A stretch of DNA of 16,165 bases from Psychrobacter sp. UBA3483 (GCF_002377905.1 NZ_DFQS01000009.1:1-16165); one strand, 5' to 3'; positions 5,687 to 13,993 are shown, counted from the stretch's first letter. Numbers and translations: made by a program. The notes: generated from the sequence alone by a model not told the origin.

Positions 5687-6912
5687 TAGTGACCTCCGGT
5701 AACGCGTTCTGGTGGCTGTTTACACTTCTCAATAGCTGTGTAGAACGGCATCAATAAGAAAAACAAGAAATACAGGATAGTAAAGATACGTGCCAAAATC
5801 GTCGCTGTTGGCGTCGCTGGTGTTGCACCTAAGTAGCCTAATACGATAAAGCTAATAGCAAAGACAGTAAGTGCAATCTTAGACAGAATACCTTTATAGC
5901 GTATCGAACGCACAGGAGATCTATCTAGCCATGGAATTAAGAATAGGAAGGCAATCGCACCGCCCATTGCAATAACACCACCAAGCTTATTAGGAACCGC
6001 ACGTAAGATGGCATAAAAAGGTGTGTAGTACCATACTGGTGCAATATGCGCCGGTGTTTTTAGCGAATTCGCTGCTTCAAAGTTTGGTGGCTCAAGGAAG
6101 AAACCGCCGCCCTCTGGGAAGAAGAATACTACTGCAAAGAAACAGATAAAGAAGACCACAATACCAACCATATCGTGCACAGTATAGTATGGATGGAATT
6201 CGATACCGTCTAATGGTACGCCATTCTTGTCTTTTAGCTTTTTAATATCGATGCCATCAGGGTTGTTCGAACCAACGTGATGCAGCGCCACTAAATGCAT
6301 AAACACTAAGCCGACAAGGACGAGTGGAATAGCAACCACATGCAAGGCAAAGAAGCGGTTTAAAGTGATACCTGAGATGATATAGTCACCACGTACCCAT
6401 TCAGCAAGACCATCGCCAATCACAGGTAGAGCTGCAGGTAAGTTTAGAATAACCTGAGCGCCCCAGAATGACATGTTGCCCCAAGGAAGTAGGTAACCGA
6501 AGAAACCTTCTGCCATCAATGCTAGGTAAATACCCATACCGATGAGCCAAATAAGCTCGCGTGGTTTTTGATATGAGCCGTATAGCAAGGCGCGGAACAT
6601 ATGCAAATATACGACGACGAAGAACGCAGATGCACCCGTCGAGTGCATATAACGGATGAGCCAGCCGCCTTTGACATCACGCATGATATATTCAACAGAC
6701 GCAAATGCCCCTTCGGCACTTGGATTGTACATCATCGTTAGCCAAATACCAGTCACCAATTGGTTGACCAATACCACCATTGATAACACACCAAAGAAGT
6801 ACCAAAAGTTAAAGTTCTTTGGTGCATAGTACTTTGACATGTGATATTCATAGGTTTCAGTCGCAGGAAAGCGCGCGTCCACCCAATGCATTAATTTTTT
6901 ACCCATGCTCAT
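5686..6912 (-). CDS. petB: Cytochrome b of the cytochrome bc1 complex
   Basis: This 408-aa integral membrane subunit carries the two b hemes and the Qo and Qi quinone sites. Heme ligands are H90 and H104 in one helix and H191 and H206 in another. The Qo-site motif is PVWY at 292-295 in place of the mitochondrial PEWY. The N-terminal part (to about residue 220) matches the four-helix b6-like domain, and three or more spans follow, as in full-length bc1 cytochrome b. I chose ATG 6912 because GGGGAGG lies 6 bases upstream. The longer frame to 6927 would start at TTG inside the Rieske gene. It begins one base after the petA stop and overlaps petC by one base, so the three genes are one operon. 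Confidence 0.95.
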   Translation of the reverse strand: MSMGKKLMHWVDARFPATETYEYHMSKYYAPKNFNFWYFFGVLSMVVLVNQLVTGIWLTMMYNPSAEGAFASVEYIMRDVKGGWLIRYMHSTGASAFFVVVYLHMFRALLYGSYQKPRELIWLIGMGIYLALMAEGFFGYLLPWGNMSFWGAQVILNLPAALPVIGDGLAEWVRGDYIISGITLNRFFALHVVAIPLVLVGLVFMHLVALHHVGSNNPDGIDIKKLKDKNGVPLDGIEFHPYYTVHDMVGIVVFFICFFAVVFFFPEGGGFFLEPPNFEAANSLKTPAHIAPVWYYTPFYAILRAVPNKLGGVIAMGGAIAFLFLIPWLDRSPVRSIRYKGILSKIALTVFAISFIVLGYLGATPATPTATILARIFTILYFLFFLLMPFYTAIEKCKQPPERVTGGH

Positions 6913-6913
6913 A

Positions 6914-7498
6914 TTAAGCCTCCCCAATCGTCAAGATAGTACCATCCATGCTGTACTCTGGGATTGGTAAGTTAAGCGGTGCAGGGACACCACTATAAAC
7001 ACGACCCGATAAATCGTATTTAGAGCCATGACATGGGCAGAAAAATCCACCGTACCAGTCATTACCGCCTAAATCAGCTGCGCCCACATCAGGACGGTAG
7101 TTTGGTGCACAGCCTAAATGTGTACAGACGCCTTCTACCACCAGTACCTCTGGTGATAAAGAGCGCTCAGGGTTTTTACAATATTCTGGTTGTAGCGACT
7201 CATCTGAATCAGGGTCTGACAATAATGACTTGACTGATTCTAAGGTGGTCAGCATCTCTTCAGTGCGCTTGACCACGAAGATAGGTTTGCCACGATACTT
7301 GACGACAATCATCTGTCCTGCTTCGATAGAACCAATATCTTGGGTCACTGCAGCGCCTGCAGCCTCAGCTTTTGCGCTTGGCGTCCAAGAGCGGACAAAA
7401 GGTGTCGCCACCGCAGCTACCCCAGCTGCACCAATGACGGCAGTCGAGGCAATAAGAACTCTACGACGTTGTACGTTAACGCCTTCGGCATGGCTCAT
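6914..7498 (-). CDS. petA: Rieske iron-sulfur subunit of the cytochrome bc1 complex
   Basis: This 194-aa protein holds the 2Fe-2S cluster that takes one electron from quinol at the Qo site and delivers it to cytochrome c1. The cluster-binding boxes are CTHLGC (C125, H127, disulfide C130) and CPCHGS (C154, H157, disulfide C156). The N-terminus has consecutive arginines (RRR at 11-13) followed by a hydrophobic segment to about residue 33. This fits a Tat-exported, uncleaved membrane anchor, as is usual for the family. The ATG follows GGAGGAAG. It is the first gene of petABC, and the promoter must lie in the 464-bp gap upstream, where I found no clear -35/-10 pair. Confidence 0.96.
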   Translation of the reverse strand: MSHAEGVNVQRRRVLIASTAVIGAAGVAAVATPFVRSWTPSAKAEAAGAAVTQDIGSIEAGQMIVVKYRGKPIFVVKRTEEMLTTLESVKSLLSDPDSDESLQPEYCKNPERSLSPEVLVVEGVCTHLGCAPNYRPDVGAADLGGNDWYGGFFCPCHGSKYDLSGRVYSGVPAPLNLPIPEYSMDGTILTIGEA

Positions 7499-7962
7499 TA
7501 ATACTTCCTCCAGGTGAATGAAATGGGATTATCCCACACTGGGTTTGTGGCTTAGAAAAATGACAATTATCAAGCCACGTTAGCTGTGCCTAATTTTGCT
7601 AATTGTTGCTATTCTAAGCTATTTCGGTCATAAAATAAATTATTGTGTTAAAAATAAAGCAGCCTTGCGATAGCGCACCTAAGCGTTAAACGAGATAATT
7701 AGTCTAAAACTGCTTAATTATCAATATTTAACCGGCTTTAAAATACGCTTTTATATCAACAAGACTATTATGAATAATGACCTTATAATTAATAAGGGTA
7801 TTCAGCAATAGGGAATGATACTTGAAATCAAGACAATGTTCACTAACTTTCCGCACATTACGCAGTTGTAAGTTGGCGTAGCTATTTATAACCTTTAACC
7901 ATGTCTAATATAAAGCATGCCTAATATAAAAGTTACAAGTTCATAAATAGCGATACATAGTG
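7499..7962. other. Non-coding gap between petA and uup: petABC leader and uup tail
   Basis: No gene is supported. Next to petA are two overlapping hairpins, TGGGATTATCCCA (7524-7536) and CCACA/TGTGG (7534-7538 with 7546-7550), which share CCA and so exclude each other. Further away is an inverted repeat GATAATTA/TAATTATC (7694-7701 and 7715-7722). Near uup are a 16-bp tandem repeat and an enclosing inverted repeat. No convincing promoter pair for petABC and no classic terminator for uup were seen. The long gap suggests a regulated leader for petABC. Confidence 0.45.
7881..7951. repeat. 16-bp tandem repeat enclosed by a 9-bp inverted repeat
   Basis: Two adjacent 16-bp units (7899-7914 and 7915-7930) match at about 14 of 16 positions and share CTAATATAAA. 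They are enclosed by GCTATTTAT (7881-7889) and its reverse complement ATAAATAGC (7943-7951). The block lies just beyond the uup stop on the minus strand. Its role is unknown. Confidence 0.45.
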
Positions 7963-9912
7963 TTAACTCTCAAGCGTGTGCCAACGCTCAAGCTTAGTCA
8001 TCATCTCATCTTCAATGACTAATAAACGCTCGCTAGCAGCAGTAGCGGCTTCCATATCTTTGGTAAACCATGAACCGTCAGCCAGCTTTTCTTCCAGCTC
8101 GGTTTGCTCAGCTTCTAACGCAGCGATTTCTTTTGGTAAGTTATCGAGTTCACGCTGTTCATTATAGTTGAGCTTTTTGGCCGCTGTATTAGGCTTTGCG
8201 GCGACCATAGCTTTATTGTTAGCTTTGCTACTAGCAGCATTATCGTTAGATGATTTAGCATTCTTAGCTTTCGCTTCTTCTTCACGGTTTTTTTGTATCA
8301 AGTATTCTTGATAACCACCGACATATTCTTTGACGATGCCATTATCATTTTCATCCGTGTCAAATACCCAAGTAGAGGTAACGACGTTGTCCATAAATGA
8401 GCGGTCATGGCTAATCAGCAGGATAGTACCGTTAAAGCTGGCGACCGATTCTTCTAAAAGCTCCAAGGTGGCCATATCCAAGTCATTGGTTGGCTCATCG
8501 AGCACTAGAATATTGGCAGGCTTTAATAGTTGCTTGGCAAGTAGGACGCGGTTGCGCTCACCACCTGATAAGGCTTTGACAGGTGTACGCGCACGCTCTG
8601 GGGCAAATAAGAAATCTTGCAAGTAGCTCATAATGTGCGTCTTGCGCCCGCCCACTTCGACGAAGTCAGAACCTTCAGAGACGTTTTGTGCCACGCTGGC
8701 TTCTAAGTCCAACTGGTCGCGAAGCTGATCGAAAAAGGCAATTTGTAAATTAGTGCCAAGCTCAACCGTACCTGTTTTGGTGACTTCATCATCAGACATA
8801 TCGAGTAGGGCTTTAATTAGCGTGGTTTTACCCGCGCCGTTGGGACCTACGATACCGATTTTGTCACCGCGCATAATCATGGTGCTAAAGTTGTCGACTA
8901 AGACGTTGCCATCATATTCCAGATGCAGGTTTTTAACTTTACAGACCAGCTTGCCGCTTTTCTCGCCTTCACCCATGGTGATATTGACGTTACCGACTTG
9001 CTCGCGGCGGCCTTTGCGCTCTTCGCGTAGGGCTTTTAGCTCGCGGACACGGCCTTCGTTACGGGTACGGCGGGCCTTGATACCTTGGCGAATCCAAACT
9101 TCTTCTTGTGCCAATTTTTTATCAAAATTAGCGTTATTCTTTTCTTCAGCGAGTAGCTGCTGCTCTTTTAATTCTTGATAACGCGCATACCCTTTAGCGC
9201 CTTGGGTGACGTCATAGCTCGTCAATTGACCACGATCAAGCTCAACGATACGCGTAGCAAGCTTATTGACAAATGCTCTATCGTGCGTCACAAACAATAG
9301 CGTAAGACCTTGCCAGTCAAGTAAAAAGCGCTCCAACCATTCGATACTTTCAACGTCTAAATGGTTGGTTGGCTCGTCGAGTAATAGCACATCAGGCTTA
9401 GTAACCAGCGCACGTGCAAGTAGTACACGGCGTTTACGACCACCAGAGAGTGAAGACAAATCAGCTTCAGGATCAAGTCCCATAGTCGTAATCAGACGGG
9501 TCGCATCACGCTCTAAATCCCAACCATGTACCGCATCGATATCATGTTGCAAGGTTGCCATATGCTCGCAAGCATCCATATCACCATTGGCACACATATC
9601 GACTTGCTTATTATAGTTAATGAGCAAATCAGCGGTGTGGCGGCTACCGCCCATCACGATGTCCAAGATACGTCCGCTGGTTTCCGGAACGTCTTGCTCT
9701 AACATTGCAACACGCATGCTACTATTTTTGATAATCTCGCCACTATCAGGCTGTAATGAGCCATTAATCAGTTTAAATAAGGTAGATTTGCCTTCGCCAT
9801 TACGGCCAATCAAACAAACGCGCTCGCCTGCATTAATCGAAAAATCGATGCCATCAAGAATAGGAGCCACGCCAAAGGCCAAGTGAATATCTTTTAAATG
9901 TATCAATGCCAT
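7963..9912 (-). CDS. uup: ABC-F family ATPase Uup
   Basis: This 649-aa soluble protein has two ABC domains and no membrane span, as in ABC-F proteins, which act on ribosomes or nucleic acids rather than in transport. Domain 1 has Walker A GRNGEGKST (36-44), signature LSGGRKRR (155-162) and LLLDEPTNHLD (176-186). A basic linker (about 240-305) follows. Domain 2 has GPNGAGKTT (356-364), LSGGERNR and LVLDEPTNDLD. The C-terminal about 65 residues form a coiled coil (ELDNLPKEIAALEAEQ...), the DNA-binding tail typical of Uup, which separates it from EttA. The start is ATG 9912, where homology to the first ABC domain begins; the frame extends to 10020 without support. No good Shine-Dalgarno is seen, and the leader may be very short. 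It diverges from slyX. Confidence 0.9.
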   Translation of the reverse strand: MALIHLKDIHLAFGVAPILDGIDFSINAGERVCLIGRNGEGKSTLFKLINGSLQPDSGEIIKNSSMRVAMLEQDVPETSGRILDIVMGGSRHTADLLINYNKQVDMCANGDMDACEHMATLQHDIDAVHGWDLERDATRLITTMGLDPEADLSSLSGGRKRRVLLARALVTKPDVLLLDEPTNHLDVESIEWLERFLLDWQGLTLLFVTHDRAFVNKLATRIVELDRGQLTSYDVTQGAKGYARYQELKEQQLLAEEKNNANFDKKLAQEEVWIRQGIKARRTRNEGRVRELKALREERKGRREQVGNVNITMGEGEKSGKLVCKVKNLHLEYDGNVLVDNFSTMIMRGDKIGIVGPNGAGKTTLIKALLDMSDDEVTKTGTVELGTNLQIAFFDQLRDQLDLEASVAQNVSEGSDFVEVGGRKTHIMSYLQDFLFAPERARTPVKALSGGERNRVLLAKQLLKPANILVLDEPTNDLDMATLELLEESVASFNGTILLISHDRSFMDNVVTSTWVFDTDENDNGIVKEYVGGYQEYLIQKNREEEAKAKNAKSSNDNAASSKANNKAMVAAKPNTAAKKLNYNEQRELDNLPKEIAALEAEQTELEEKLADGSWFTKDMEAATAASERLLVIEDEMMTKLERWHTLES

Positions 9913-9927
9913 AGAATATCTTAAGCT

Positions 9928-9957
9928 TATATAATAGTGAGGTAGGGGTTGTTGCAA
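9928..9957 (-). promoter_or_regulatory. Predicted promoter of uup
   Basis: On the minus strand TTGCAA (9957-9952) is followed after 17-18 bases by TTATAT/TATATA (9934-9928). This would give a leader of only about 10-15 bases before ATG 9912, which fits the weak Shine-Dalgarno. Confidence 0.4.
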
Positions 9958-10115
9958 AATTCCTAGCAGTATAACATGCTGCCACCTAACTGTAGTATGC
10001 GTAAATGCCTTTATGAACACTATTTTATAAAGTCTGTTTTAAATGGTTAGGTCTGAGATTTCATAAAGAAAATAACCATGCTATCTATATATTGAGAACT
10101 ATTATTGAGAAAAAT

Positions 10116-10397
10116 ATGAATCAACCAAATTTGATAGAAAAAAACGCTTCTAATCAACAAGCTCAGCTGGCAGATAGCCAAGCGGACTTACAAGCACAGG
10201 TTATTGAGTTGCAAATGAACCTCTCTCACCTTGAAGTTACCGTCGAGCGGCTTGATGAGGTTATTACGCGCCAAGATAAGGATATCCAAACCTTGCAGCG
10301 ACAGGTACAGTTTATCTATAAGCAAGTGCAAAGCCAAGATGGAGAGGGCAGTGTGGCGCCATTTGATGTTATGGCGGATAGACCACCACATTATTAA
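10116..10397 (+). CDS. slyX: SlyX family protein
   Basis: This 93-aa protein is a member of the SlyX family, small coiled-coil proteins of unclear function named for the neighbouring slyD region of Escherichia coli. The central part (about residues 20-70) shows regular heptads (LQAQVIELQMNLSHLEVTVE, LDEVITRQDKDIQTLQRQVQ). The C-terminus ends in RPPHY, the conserved tail of the family. I chose ATG 10116, which has only a weak purine run upstream; an in-frame TTG at 10092 is less likely. It diverges from uup with about 200 bp between. No terminator was clear downstream, although a TGTTTT/AAAACA inverted repeat lies at 10528-10546. Confidence 0.88.
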   Translation: MNQPNLIEKNASNQQAQLADSQADLQAQVIELQMNLSHLEVTVERLDEVITRQDKDIQTLQRQVQFIYKQVQSQDGEGSVAPFDVMADRPPHY

Positions 10398-10603
10398 CAA
10401 TAAGATATTTTCAATATAGATAATGAATCATTGCATAGTATTTATCGGATATTTATATGCGAATTTTGGCATAAATATACGGTTCGCTGACTATCCAGTC
10501 ATATTGCAGAAATAATGTATTTTTGGTTGTTTTCATGTAAAAAACACATTAGTATCCTTCACCTTAGATACTGCCTACCTAACAAAGTTCGGTGTAGCGG
10601 TAA

Positions 10604-10633
10604 AACAATGTGGATGTTTGGAGATACACAATG
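10604..10633 (+). promoter_or_regulatory. Leader and ribosome-binding region shared by FadL genes 1 and 2 (copy 1)
   Basis: These 30 bases up to and including the ATG match those before the second FadL gene (12389-12418) at 26 positions. The 15-base core GGATGTTTGGAGATA, which contains the Shine-Dalgarno GGAG, is identical. The flanking upstream DNA is not similar. Confidence 0.5.
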
Positions 10634-12025
10634 GGCGCAAATTTCAATCTAAAGACTTTAACAGTAGCTTTGGCTGCTCTTTCTGCAGCTAGTATCGCTG
10701 GTGCGGCAGGTCTTGATCGTTCAGGTCAAGATATCACGGCGTTTTTGCAAGATGGCACCTATGCCGAAACGGTTTACACTTATCTAGATGCTGACGTTAG
10801 TGGTAAAGACTCTTCAGGTAATAAAATTGATGATATCGCAGAAGATTATGACTTCTTCCGTTATGGTGTAAAAGCTGACATCAATGACACCTTTAGTATT
10901 GGTATTTTATATGATGAACCATTTGGTGCTGCAGCTGACTATACTGGTAAAAACGACTTCATCACTAATACTGATGCAGATGCTATTATCCAAGACTTTA
11001 CAAAAAATCCTAATCTAACCGAAGCGTATGTAGATTCCGTATTAATACCGCAATTGCAAGGGGCTCTTGCTCCAGGTAATCCAGGTGGCTTAACAGCTGA
11101 GCAACTACAAGCGGCGCAAGGTCAGCTAATTGGTCTGGAAGCAGCAAAAGGATTGGCAGCAGTTGCAGGCGAAGCGACACAAGTTGAAGTACGTACAGAA
11201 AGCATTACTGGTATTCTTGGCGCTAAATTTGGTACTAATAAAGAATTTCAAGTGTACGGCGGTCCCGTTGCTCAACGTGTAAGAGCAGACGTTAAATTAC
11301 GTGGCGATGCATACAGCTCAGCCAAAGGTTATACTACTCATATTAGTAAAGACCAAGACTATGGTTGGATTGCTGGTATGGCTTATAGTAAGCCAGAAAT
11401 CGCCTTAAAAGCTGCTTTGACTTATCGTTCGGAAATTAAGCACAATGCGAAAGCATTTGAGAGTTTCCCTTTGGCTACCGCTGCAGGGGCTACCGTAGGT
11501 TTGCCTCTATCGACTACCACATATTCTGATATCGAAATCAATACGCCAGAATCAGTTAACTTTGACTTTCAAACAGGTATTAATCCAACAACTTTAGCAA
11601 CTGCTAAAGTTCGTTGGGTACCTTGGAGCGATTTTGCTATCGTACCGTCGTTATATAATGATGTAAGTAAAGTTTCAACAAAAGATGATAAAGGTCTTGC
11701 ATTGGTAAGCTACGATAAGGATCAATGGCAAGTGGAATTAGGTCTTGCAAAACGTTTAGCACCGAAGTTTGCGGTTAGCGGTACCGTTGGTTGGGATAGT
11801 GGAGCAGGTAACCCTGTCACGTCACTTGGTCCAATCGAAGGCTACTATAGCGTTGGTTTAGGTGGTAAATATGATATCACTGAAAACTGGGCAGTATCTG
11901 CTGGCGGTAAATACCTGTGGTTTGGTGATGCAGATGGCCAAATCCCAACCAAACAAGTGGTCAGTAAGTTTGAAGACAATGACGGTTTTGCACTTGGTGC
12001 GAAACTCTCTTATCAATCTAAATAG
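10631..12025 (+). CDS. FadL/OmpP1/TodX-type outer membrane protein, copy 1
   Basis: This 464-aa protein is predicted to be a FadL-like outer membrane beta-barrel, a family that takes up long-chain fatty acids or other hydrophobic compounds. A signal peptide covers about residues 1-26, with cleavage near AGA-AGLDRSG. The mature N-terminus, rich in Gly, Asp and Ser, would form the plug (hatch). The rest alternates as beta strands and includes QVYGGPVAQR, DYGWIAGMAYSKPEIALKAALTYRSE and VRWVPWSDF. A helical, Ala/Gln-rich insertion lies at about 150-180. It ends in KLSYQSK, not in an aromatic residue. I chose ATG 10631 after GGAG; a GTG at 10610 is less likely. A terminator follows directly. The substrate cannot be told from sequence. 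Confidence 0.85.
   Translation: MGANFNLKTLTVALAALSAASIAGAAGLDRSGQDITAFLQDGTYAETVYTYLDADVSGKDSSGNKIDDIAEDYDFFRYGVKADINDTFSIGILYDEPFGAAADYTGKNDFITNTDADAIIQDFTKNPNLTEAYVDSVLIPQLQGALAPGNPGGLTAEQLQAAQGQLIGLEAAKGLAAVAGEATQVEVRTESITGILGAKFGTNKEFQVYGGPVAQRVRADVKLRGDAYSSAKGYTTHISKDQDYGWIAGMAYSKPEIALKAALTYRSEIKHNAKAFESFPLATAAGATVGLPLSTTTYSDIEINTPESVNFDFQTGINPTTLATAKVRWVPWSDFAIVPSLYNDVSKVSTKDDKGLALVSYDKDQWQVELGLAKRLAPKFAVSGTVGWDSGAGNPVTSLGPIEGYYSVGLGGKYDITENWAVSAGGKYLWFGDADGQIPTKQVVSKFEDNDGFALGAKLSYQSK
10709..10736 (+). repeat. 28-bp segment identical in all three FadL genes (copy 1)
   Basis: These 28 coding bases, encoding GLDRSGQDI, are the same at 12494-12521 and 14439-14466, including third codon positions. 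They contain TCTTGA and TCAAGA, which can form a 6-7 bp hairpin with a 9-base loop in RNA. Confidence 0.7.
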
Positions 12026-12066
12026 AACTAGAAATTGCTCATATTCCTATAATTGATACCGCATAT

Positions 12067-12093
12067 AAAACGACCTTAATAGGTCGTTTTTTT
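12067..12093 (+). terminator. Intrinsic terminator of FadL gene 1
   Basis: A 7-bp stem ACGACCT/AGGTCGT closes a TAAT loop, with AAA before and a seven-T tract after. It lies about 45 bases after the stop at 12025. Confidence 0.85.
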
Positions 12094-12377
12094 ATCCTTA
12101 TAATAAAGAGGATGTAATAATAAACACCTTTTCGTAGAAGAATAAAAACTTATGAATCCAGATTTAAGTCTACTTACAATATTAAGGATAAATTAATAAT
12201 TTTTTACAAAGCAAACTATTGTTTATAAAGGAGATTTACCATTTTGTACTACTCAGTCATTAAAGAAAAATAAAGCGTTTTAATTGTTGTTTTAGCGTTA
12301 AAAAGTCATTACTATTCATTTTAGGACATCGTTTACATAATCTTATATTTTGCGTAACAATGCTAAATGTGGATTAT
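12094..12377. other. Non-coding gap between FadL genes 1 and 2
   Basis: The whole gap spans 12026-12415. Beyond the terminator it is very AT-rich with only tiny frames (for example 14 codons from an ATG near 12152) that lack a Shine-Dalgarno. A GGAG near 12231 is followed by no sizeable frame. The gap must hold the promoter of FadL gene 2. Confidence 0.4.
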
Positions 12378-12383
12378 TATAAT
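12355..12383 (+). promoter_or_regulatory. Predicted promoter of FadL gene 2
   Basis: A perfect TATAAT lies at 12378-12383, with a weak TAACAA at 12355-12360 and a 17-bp spacer. The start codon is 33 bases beyond the -10. The weak -35 suggests that an activator may be needed. Confidence 0.4.
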
Positions 12384-12388
12384 GATTA

Positions 12389-12418
12389 AACAACGAGGAT
12401 GTTTGGAGATATATAATG
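12389..12418 (+). promoter_or_regulatory. Leader and ribosome-binding region shared by FadL genes 1 and 2 (copy 2)
   Basis: This is the second copy of the 30-base leader described at 10604-10633. GGATGTTTGGAGATA is identical, and the four differences lie outside it. Confidence 0.5.
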
Positions 12419-13924
12419 CGCGCTACTTTTCATTTAAAAACCCTTGCTGTAGCGATAGCTACCCTTTCTGTCGCGAGCATGTCTAACGCGGCCGGTCTTG
12501 ATCGTTCAGGTCAAGATATCACTGCATTCCTACAAGATGGCACTTATGCCGAAGCTGTCTATACTTATATCGACGCCGATGTTAGCGGTTATGATAATCA
12601 ACGTGTTGCTACTGATGATGCCGGTTATGTTAAAGGTAGAAGTACGGGTGAAGTTGCTGAATCTTATGACTTTTTTCGCTATGGCGTGAAAACCGATATT
12701 AATGATACCTTTAGTGTTGGTGTTTTATACGATGAACCTTTTGGCGCAGCAGCAGCTTATAATGGCGATAGTAACTTTGTTGGTGCACCAACTGCAGCGA
12801 TAGATGGTCTGATTTCTTCGCAATTAGCTGGAAAATTACCGGGTGTTACGACTGCTCAAGGTTTAGATACATACATTAAAGGTGCTCAACAACAGCTCGC
12901 AGCTGGTAGAGAACAAATAAAACAGGCTGAAGCGGCCATTGCAGCAAATCCTGCACTTGAAGCGACTTTACGTCCACAAATTGTAGCTGGAAAAGCACAA
13001 TTTGCAGCTGGTGAAGCACAATTGGCCCCTTTGCAAGGGCTAAATGGTTATGCAGCTAGTCAACTTGCTAATACTGAAGGTACTAAAGTTGAGGTGCGCT
13101 CTGAGAATGTCACTGCCATATTGGGTATGAAGGTTGGTGCAAATAAAAACTTTCAAATATATGGCGGTCCAGTTGCTCAGCGTGTACAAGCTGATGTAAA
13201 ACTACGTGGTAGTGCGTATGGACCTGCGACAGGTTATACTTCACATATTAGCCCTGATCAAGATTATGGCTGGTTAGCAGGTGTCGCTTATAGTAAGCCT
13301 GAGATTGCTTTAAAAGCCGCTTTGACATATCGCTCAGAGATTGATCATAGTATGGATATCACTGAAACATATCCACTAGCAGGTCTTTTAGCGGGTAATC
13401 CAGCCGCAGCAACTCAAACCAATAATATGGAAATCACCACGCCAAAATCAGTTAACTTTGATTTCCAGACAGGCATTAACCCAACAACTCTAGCTACAGC
13501 AAAAGTGCGCTGGGTACCTTGGGGTGATTTCTCAATCGTACCGCCATTATATAATGCTGTAAGTAAGAACAACCCTGCATACGGTCCAGATGGTTTAGCA
13601 CTAGTAGAATATAGTGATGACCAGTGGCAGGTAGAGCTTGGTCTTGCTAAACGTATCATGCCTGCTTTAGCAGTGAGCGGTACCGTAGGTTGGGATAGTG
13701 GGTCAGGCGATCCAACGACATCATTAGGTCCGATTGATGGCTATTATAGTGTGGGTTTAGGTGCTAAGTATAATGTCACCCCTGAGTGGGCTGTATCAGC
13801 CGGTGGTAAGTACTTATGGTTCGGTGATGCGAAAGGTCAATTACCAACACAACAAATCGTCGGTGATTTTCAAGACAATGATGGATATATTGTTGGTGTG
13901 AAATTGTCTTACCAAGGTAAGTAA
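12416..13924 (+). CDS. FadL/OmpP1/TodX-type outer membrane protein, copy 2, with a long helical insertion
   Basis: This 502-aa paralogue of the genes on either side has the same signal peptide layout (about residues 1-25, cleavage near SNA-AGLDRSG), plug region and barrel landmarks (QIYGGPVAQR, DYGWLAGVAYSKPEIALKAALTYRSE, VRWVPWGDF). It is the longest copy. The extra length is an Ala/Gln/Glu-rich insertion at about 155-208 that reads as two related helical units (QQLAAGREQIKQAEAAI and QIVAGKAQFAAGEAQL). The insertion corresponds to the segment of very different length in the other two copies and is probably an extracellular loop. ATG 12416 follows GGAG. It ends in KLSYQGK. It has its own predicted promoter and terminator. 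The substrate is unknown. Confidence 0.85.
   Translation: MRATFHLKTLAVAIATLSVASMSNAAGLDRSGQDITAFLQDGTYAEAVYTYIDADVSGYDNQRVATDDAGYVKGRSTGEVAESYDFFRYGVKTDINDTFSVGVLYDEPFGAAAAYNGDSNFVGAPTAAIDGLISSQLAGKLPGVTTAQGLDTYIKGAQQQLAAGREQIKQAEAAIAANPALEATLRPQIVAGKAQFAAGEAQLAPLQGLNGYAASQLANTEGTKVEVRSENVTAILGMKVGANKNFQIYGGPVAQRVQADVKLRGSAYGPATGYTSHISPDQDYGWLAGVAYSKPEIALKAALTYRSEIDHSMDITETYPLAGLLAGNPAAATQTNNMEITTPKSVNFDFQTGINPTTLATAKVRWVPWGDFSIVPPLYNAVSKNNPAYGPDGLALVEYSDDQWQVELGLAKRIMPALAVSGTVGWDSGSGDPTTSLGPIDGYYSVGLGAKYNVTPEWAVSAGGKYLWFGDAKGQLPTQQIVGDFQDNDGYIVGVKLSYQGK
12494..12521 (+). repeat. 28-bp segment identical in all three FadL genes (copy 2)
   Basis: The same 28 bases as at 10709-10736, just after the signal-peptide coding region. 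Confidence 0.7.
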
Positions 13925-13964
13925 TAATATTACTCTATTGGTAATATAAAAGATGAGTGTTTAT

Positions 13965-13993
13965 AAAAAAGCAGCCCTAGAGGCTGCTTTTTT
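13965..13993 (+). terminator. Intrinsic terminator of FadL gene 2
   Basis: A 6-bp GC-rich stem GCAGCC/GGCTGC (13971-13976 and 13982-13987) with a 5-base loop is flanked by six A and six T. It could work in both directions, but only FadL gene 2 ends nearby, 40 bases before. Confidence 0.85.

Noticed and set aside
7230..7517. 95-codon plus-strand frame opposite petA
   Set aside because: It is antisense to the well-supported Rieske gene and has no recognisable protein features.
7499..7720. Possible petABC promoters such as TTGATA with TAATTA
   Set aside because: The -10 matches were poor and several equally weak options exist, so none is listed.
8753..9178. 141-codon plus-strand frame opposite uup
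   Set aside because: It is a Ser/Arg/Leu-rich shadow frame of the ABC-F gene on the other strand.
9913..10020. 36-residue N-terminal extension of uup
   Set aside because: It precedes the conserved start of the first ABC domain and covers a probable promoter.
12152..12196. 14-codon frame in the gap between FadL genes 1 and 2
   Set aside because: It is too short, with no Shine-Dalgarno or neighbour that supports it.
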